DNA from: a virus
Virus record (IMG/VR): IMGVR_UViG_3300034158_000064
Span: 1 to 37,112 of that record
Strand: one strand, 5' to 3'
Length of the DNA stretch: 37,112 nucleotides
Shown: in pieces, positions 34,792-37,112 of the stretch
How positions within the stretch are numbered: the first letter of the stretch is position 1
Layout of the letters: each line of letters opens with the position of its first letter
Program-made: the position numbers and the translations under genes
Notes under the pieces: generated by a model
What the model saw: only the letters and a program-made list of their open reading frames with translations
Databases searched by the model: none
What the model was told of the DNA's origin: nothing

Positions 34792-36069
34792 CTAGGCCGC
34801 GCCGCTGCTGGTGTCTAAGGGTGTCGCTGTTGCGGTCTGTCTCGGTGTCGTCTCGGCGGCAAAAAAAGAGAGCCCCTGCGCCTCAAGCCACAGATGCCAC
34901 CGCTCCAGCGCTTGGCGCTTAAGGGTTTCGGCGTGGGTATGGATGTACGCGGCCTGCAGGTCGTCCATGGCGTGGTTAAGCAGCATTTCGCCTATGAAGT
35001 ACTCAACGCCCAGGTCTAACCACATGCTTCGTGCGATCTTTCTCAGGTCGTGACTGGACCACTCACCAGCCGTCAAGGACGCGATCATTTCTTGGGATTG
35101 GTTGTCGGTTATCGGGTCGCCATCACCACGCGGGAACAGATAGGCGCCGGTATATCCGGTTTGTTTCTGGCGGGTACGGTAGGCCTTGAGCAATGCGACG
35201 GTGTGCCGGGTCAACGGTAGACGGTGGTCGTTGTCGGTCTTGGTGTCGGCCGCTGGCAAGAACCATTCGCCCTCCCCTTCAAGGGTCAGGTTTTGCCATT
35301 TTGCCAAGCGGGTTTCGCCTATCCGGGTGCCATGGCAAAGGATCATCAGCGGCAGCATGCAGATGGCCGTTAAGCGTACCTCGCCTGCAGACAAGCGCTT
35401 AACCAGCTCGGGCAACTGGTGCGGTCGAAGGGCGCAAGGCTTTGGACGAATAGGCGTATCAATGAAGTCAGAAAACACCACCTCGGCCAGTGGGTTTTGG
35501 CTCAGCATGTCGAGGCCCGCCGCTTGCTTAAAGGCCTTTTTCAGTAGGCCGAACGCTTGGCGGGTATAGGCAAGGCTGCGCACTTCCTGCATAGGCCAGA
35601 TAAGACGGTCGTCCAGCGCTTGACGGTCGACCATCTGCAGACTGAGCGAGCCCACACGCGGCAGCAGTTGGCAGGCCACCGCCGAACGCACGGTTCCTTT
35701 CCACTTCACTGACAGCTTTCGGGTGCGCTCGATACGGTCGGTATACCAGCGCAATAAATCCTCGACACGCTCCCAGGACGACACAGAGACCAGGGCCTTA
35801 GGGTCGGCCGTCAGCTCGGCCAGCTTCTTGGGCAACAGCTCCAGAGCGGTTTTCGCGGAAAGGTCGGGCCAGTTGCCTAGCTTCCGCGACGGACTCTTGC
35901 CGTCGATATGGCGGACCACATGCCAGGAACCACGGGACCGGTCTTTACCAAATCGAAAGTGCAGAGCCGGGTATCGGTGGTCGCGCACGTTATGCGTAAC
36001 GGATTGCTCGGCCAGGCGCCTCAACTCAGCGTCGGTGAACTTGATATGAAGGGTTTTTTTGTCGGTCAT
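34792..36069 (-). CDS. int: Tyrosine recombinase (phage integrase family), 425 aa
   Basis: The catalytic set is complete: Arg249 (HGTRIGE), Lys277 (DTKTDNDHRLPL), His340-x-x-Arg343 (SSHDLRK), His366 (LLNHAMDD), Tyr375 (AAYIH). The N-terminus (residues 1-95) is the arm-binding/DUF4102-like type (FRFGKDRSRGSWHVVRHIDGKSPSRKLGNWP), followed by the SAM-like core-binding domain. An integrase in a phage that replicates as a plasmid may serve multimer resolution or alternative integration. The start MTDKKTLHIKF is chosen by homology; upstream sequence is not protein-like. A palindrome copy at 35988-36001 lies near the 5' end. Confidence 0.93.
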   Translation of the reverse strand: MTDKKTLHIKFTDAELRRLAEQSVTHNVRDHRYPALHFRFGKDRSRGSWHVVRHIDGKSPSRKLGNWPDLSAKTALELLPKKLAELTADPKALVSVSSWERVEDLLRWYTDRIERTRKLSVKWKGTVRSAVACQLLPRVGSLSLQMVDRQALDDRLIWPMQEVRSLAYTRQAFGLLKKAFKQAAGLDMLSQNPLAEVVFSDFIDTPIRPKPCALRPHQLPELVKRLSAGEVRLTAICMLPLMILCHGTRIGETRLAKWQNLTLEGEGEWFLPAADTKTDNDHRLPLTRHTVALLKAYRTRQKQTGYTGAYLFPRGDGDPITDNQSQEMIASLTAGEWSSHDLRKIARSMWLDLGVEYFIGEMLLNHAMDDLQAAYIHTHAETLKRQALERWHLWLEAQGLSFFAAETTPRQTATATPLDTSSGAA

Positions 36070-36205
36070 GTCTGGCAACCAATCAAGGCGGCCAGGCACT
36101 GATAAGAGCGCTAGGCCGCGTTTTGGGCGTAGCCATCCCCTACCCACACGAAAGGTGGAAACATTACTGCTGCAGGGATGGAGATAGGTGGCATACGGGT
36201 TTCTG
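36070..36205. other. Gap upstream of the recombinase gene: possible attP/int control region
   Basis: No gene is seen in these 136 bases. They hold an inverted repeat (GCGGCC...GGCCGC) and the ten bases CTAGGCCGCG (about 36110-36119) that recur at the 3' end of the recombinase gene (34792-34801). Nearness to int makes it a candidate attachment site. No direct evidence. Confidence 0.3.
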
Positions 36206-36469
36206 TTAAGCCCTGGCCGGCACTGCCAGCGACGGCAATGGGCGCTCAAACTCACTGATCAGCGCTTCTATACGGCTCATCAGTTGGTAATGTTCGGCGG
36301 TCTTTTCAGGGGATGGCCCGGGGGATTTGTGGTGGTCAGCAAGGGCCAAGACGAATTTCTGCAGGCTGGCCGTGTGACTGACCAGGCGTCGTATGGCCTG
36401 GCACTCCGTACAGTGCGGCTGCTCATGCAGCAAGTGCGCCTCAAGACGGTCTATTTCATCGCTTCGCAT
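36206..36469 (-). CDS. Hypothetical protein, 87 aa
   Basis: The start MRSDEIDRLEAHLLHEQP overlaps the end of the Q-like gene. The product has HEQPHCTECQAIRRLVSHTASLQKFVLALADHH, a small His/Cys cluster (possible metal site), and a helical C-terminus (SRIEALISEFERPL). Function unknown. It is followed by a 136-bp gap before the recombinase that holds an inverted repeat (GCGGCC...GGCCGC, about 36092-36117) and could be the attachment site region. Confidence 0.65.
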   Translation of the reverse strand: MRSDEIDRLEAHLLHEQPHCTECQAIRRLVSHTASLQKFVLALADHHKSPGPSPEKTAEHYQLMSRIEALISEFERPLPSLAVPARA

Positions 36470-36884
36470 ACGCTTCCAGCCTCTCAACAATTGTTTCGCG
36501 GGCCACAGCCAGGCGCCGCTTGTAGGTTCTCCAGCTAAGCCCTAGAGCGCGCGCGCGGTCCAGTTGCGAAGCCGTTGCAGGGTCATAGTCTTTAATCTTG
36601 CGGCGGTTGCAGACCTCCCAGCAGCCGGCGGCGTACTCCAGACGCAGTACGTCAGCCTGATCAAGACTTTTAGCTGCCATTTCCATGACAACCCCTTCAA
36701 TTCGCTGCTCAATGCCATCAGCGGGGCCGATAGAGCCTGTAGACCCGCCAAAAAATATTTCGCCCTTTTTGTCGATCAACTGGGCAAGCATGCTGCTGCC
36801 AGAACCAAGCCCCCCAAGCCCCCCGAAGCACCAGGCCGCCCAAGCATGAAGCAACTTGTCCAGTGCTGTGTCAGGGGCGGCCAT
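36456..36884 (-). CDS. Antiterminator Q-like protein, 142 aa
   Basis: Expected activator of late genes. The N-terminal LDKLLHAWAAWCFGGLGGLG is the start pattern of Q-type antiterminators, and the C-terminal part (QADVLRLEYAAGCWEVCNRRK, DRARALGLSWRTYKRRLAVARETIVERLEAY) is the sigma-4-like helix-turn-helix of this family. Position at the end of the early operon and the terminator before the holin support this. The ATG overlaps the stop of the dNMP-kinase-like gene. Its binding site is not identified. Confidence 0.78.
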   Translation of the reverse strand: MAAPDTALDKLLHAWAAWCFGGLGGLGSGSSMLAQLIDKKGEIFFGGSTGSIGPADGIEQRIEGVVMEMAAKSLDQADVLRLEYAAGCWEVCNRRKIKDYDPATASQLDRARALGLSWRTYKRRLAVARETIVERLEAYAKR

Positions 36885-37112
36885 CAGTGAGCCTCGGCGA
36901 TGCTCAGCAGATGCTCTTTCAGCGCATCAATAGCGTCGAGAAAGTGACGGCACCCGCCCTGCATATGGGTGACTTTAGGGTCGTTGCGCTCCATGGGGAC
37001 CGACTCAGAAGGCGCGCCCATGACGTGCCAGATAACCCCGCCACGGCGGCGAATTTCCTGGGCCTCATCCGGGGTCATTACGTTGTAAATCACCAGCCCG
37101 CCAAGCGCTTTG
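36884..37112 (-). CDS. dNMP-kinase-like protein, C-terminal part (gene crosses the circle join)
   Basis: This is the end of the gene that starts at 312 near the left end. An internal Met at 37093 makes it look like a separate 69-aa gene, but joining the ends gives one 137-aa frame. This part holds EAQEIRRRGGVIWHVMGAPSESV and a C-terminal helix (FLDAIDALKEHLLSIAEA). The first 127 bases of this stretch (36986-37112) duplicate bases 1-127. Confidence 0.6.
   Translation of the reverse strand, partial: KALGGLVIYNVMTPDEAQEIRRRGGVIWHVMGAPSESVPMERNDPKVTHMQGGCRHFLDAIDALKEHLLSIAEAH
36986..37112. repeat. Terminal direct repeat, right copy
   Basis: Identical to bases 1-127 and to be removed once when closing the circle. 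Confidence 0.93.

Noticed and set aside
569-36001. Dispersed palindrome as matS or chromosomal parS
   Set aside because: matS (GTGACRNYGTCAC) has a 3-bp spacer and different arms, and Pseudomonas parS (TGTTCCACGTGGAACA) is unlike it.
36884-37093. Separate 69-aa gene at the right end
   Set aside because: Joining the window ends shows it is the C-terminal part of a 137-aa gene; the Met is internal.
1-37112. tRNA genes, CRISPR arrays, insertion sequences or a protelomerase
   Set aside because: No tRNA-like cloverleaf, no regularly spaced repeat-spacer array, no transposase and no TelN-like gene were seen; the octad arrays have no spacers.

Overview
The window is a complete circular temperate phage genome that lives as a plasmid (a phage-plasmid), almost certainly from a Pseudomonas. 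The first 127 bases are repeated exactly as the last 127 (1-127 = 36986-37112). A circle of 36,985 bp cut by the assembler explains this, and one gene (dNMP-kinase-like) runs through the cut. The Pseudomonas assignment is inference. It rests on high G+C, Pseudomonas-type phage families, a good LexA box of the gamma-proteobacterial type and AAGGAA/AAAGGA ribosome binding sites. No database search was possible.

Immunity and plasmid side. A CI-like repressor (+) faces a Cro-like gene (-) across two matched operators (TTACAC-N5-GTGTAA). A third operator lies after the repressor terminator, in front of a small gene and a LuxR/GerE-type helix-turn-helix gene. A ParA ATPase and a small ribbon-helix-helix partner follow, with arrays of an 8-bp repeat (WWTCGTTA) around the parA promoter and between the two genes. 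From 4.25 to 8.7 kb is a run of small minus-strand genes, including a stand-alone FtsK-gamma-like winged helix protein, a ParC-like protein and three genes that each have another 8-bp array upstream. RepA (9440-10321) is an IncFII-like plasmid initiator. It has an overlapping leader peptide and a candidate antisense RNA whose loop carries CGCCAA, as in IncB/I/L/M-type copy control. Upstream of this replicon is a 60-codon gene behind a near-consensus LexA box, a candidate SOS-induced antirepressor. This fits with the CI-like repressor, which seems to lack both the catalytic Lys and the Ala/Cys-Gly cleavage site.

Virion side. All structural genes are on the minus strand, read from about 33.7 kb down to 11.0 kb: holin, SAR-type endolysin, spanins, HNH nuclease, small and large terminase, portal, protease and HK97-fold capsid. 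A Mu-like contractile tail follows: connectors, gp37, gp38/DUF2635, sheath, tube, gp41 with a -1 frameshift, tape measure, N, P, gp45-48, fibre and fibre assembly. An HK97-type head on a Mu-type tail is the layout known from Shigella phage SfV. The early minus-strand operon runs from cro through the assembly join to an antiterminator Q-like gene, then a tyrosine recombinase and small genes. It ends at a terminator in front of the holin, which Q would be expected to override.

The most unusual signals are: (1) six clusters (24 copies) of the 8-bp repeat, coupling partition to other plasmid genes; (2) about 16 copies of a palindrome (CGTTAC-NN-GTAACG and a 13-bp variant) scattered through phage and plasmid genes alike; (3) the LexA-box gene with an apparently uncleavable repressor; (4) the compact antisense-RNA/leader-peptide control of repA.
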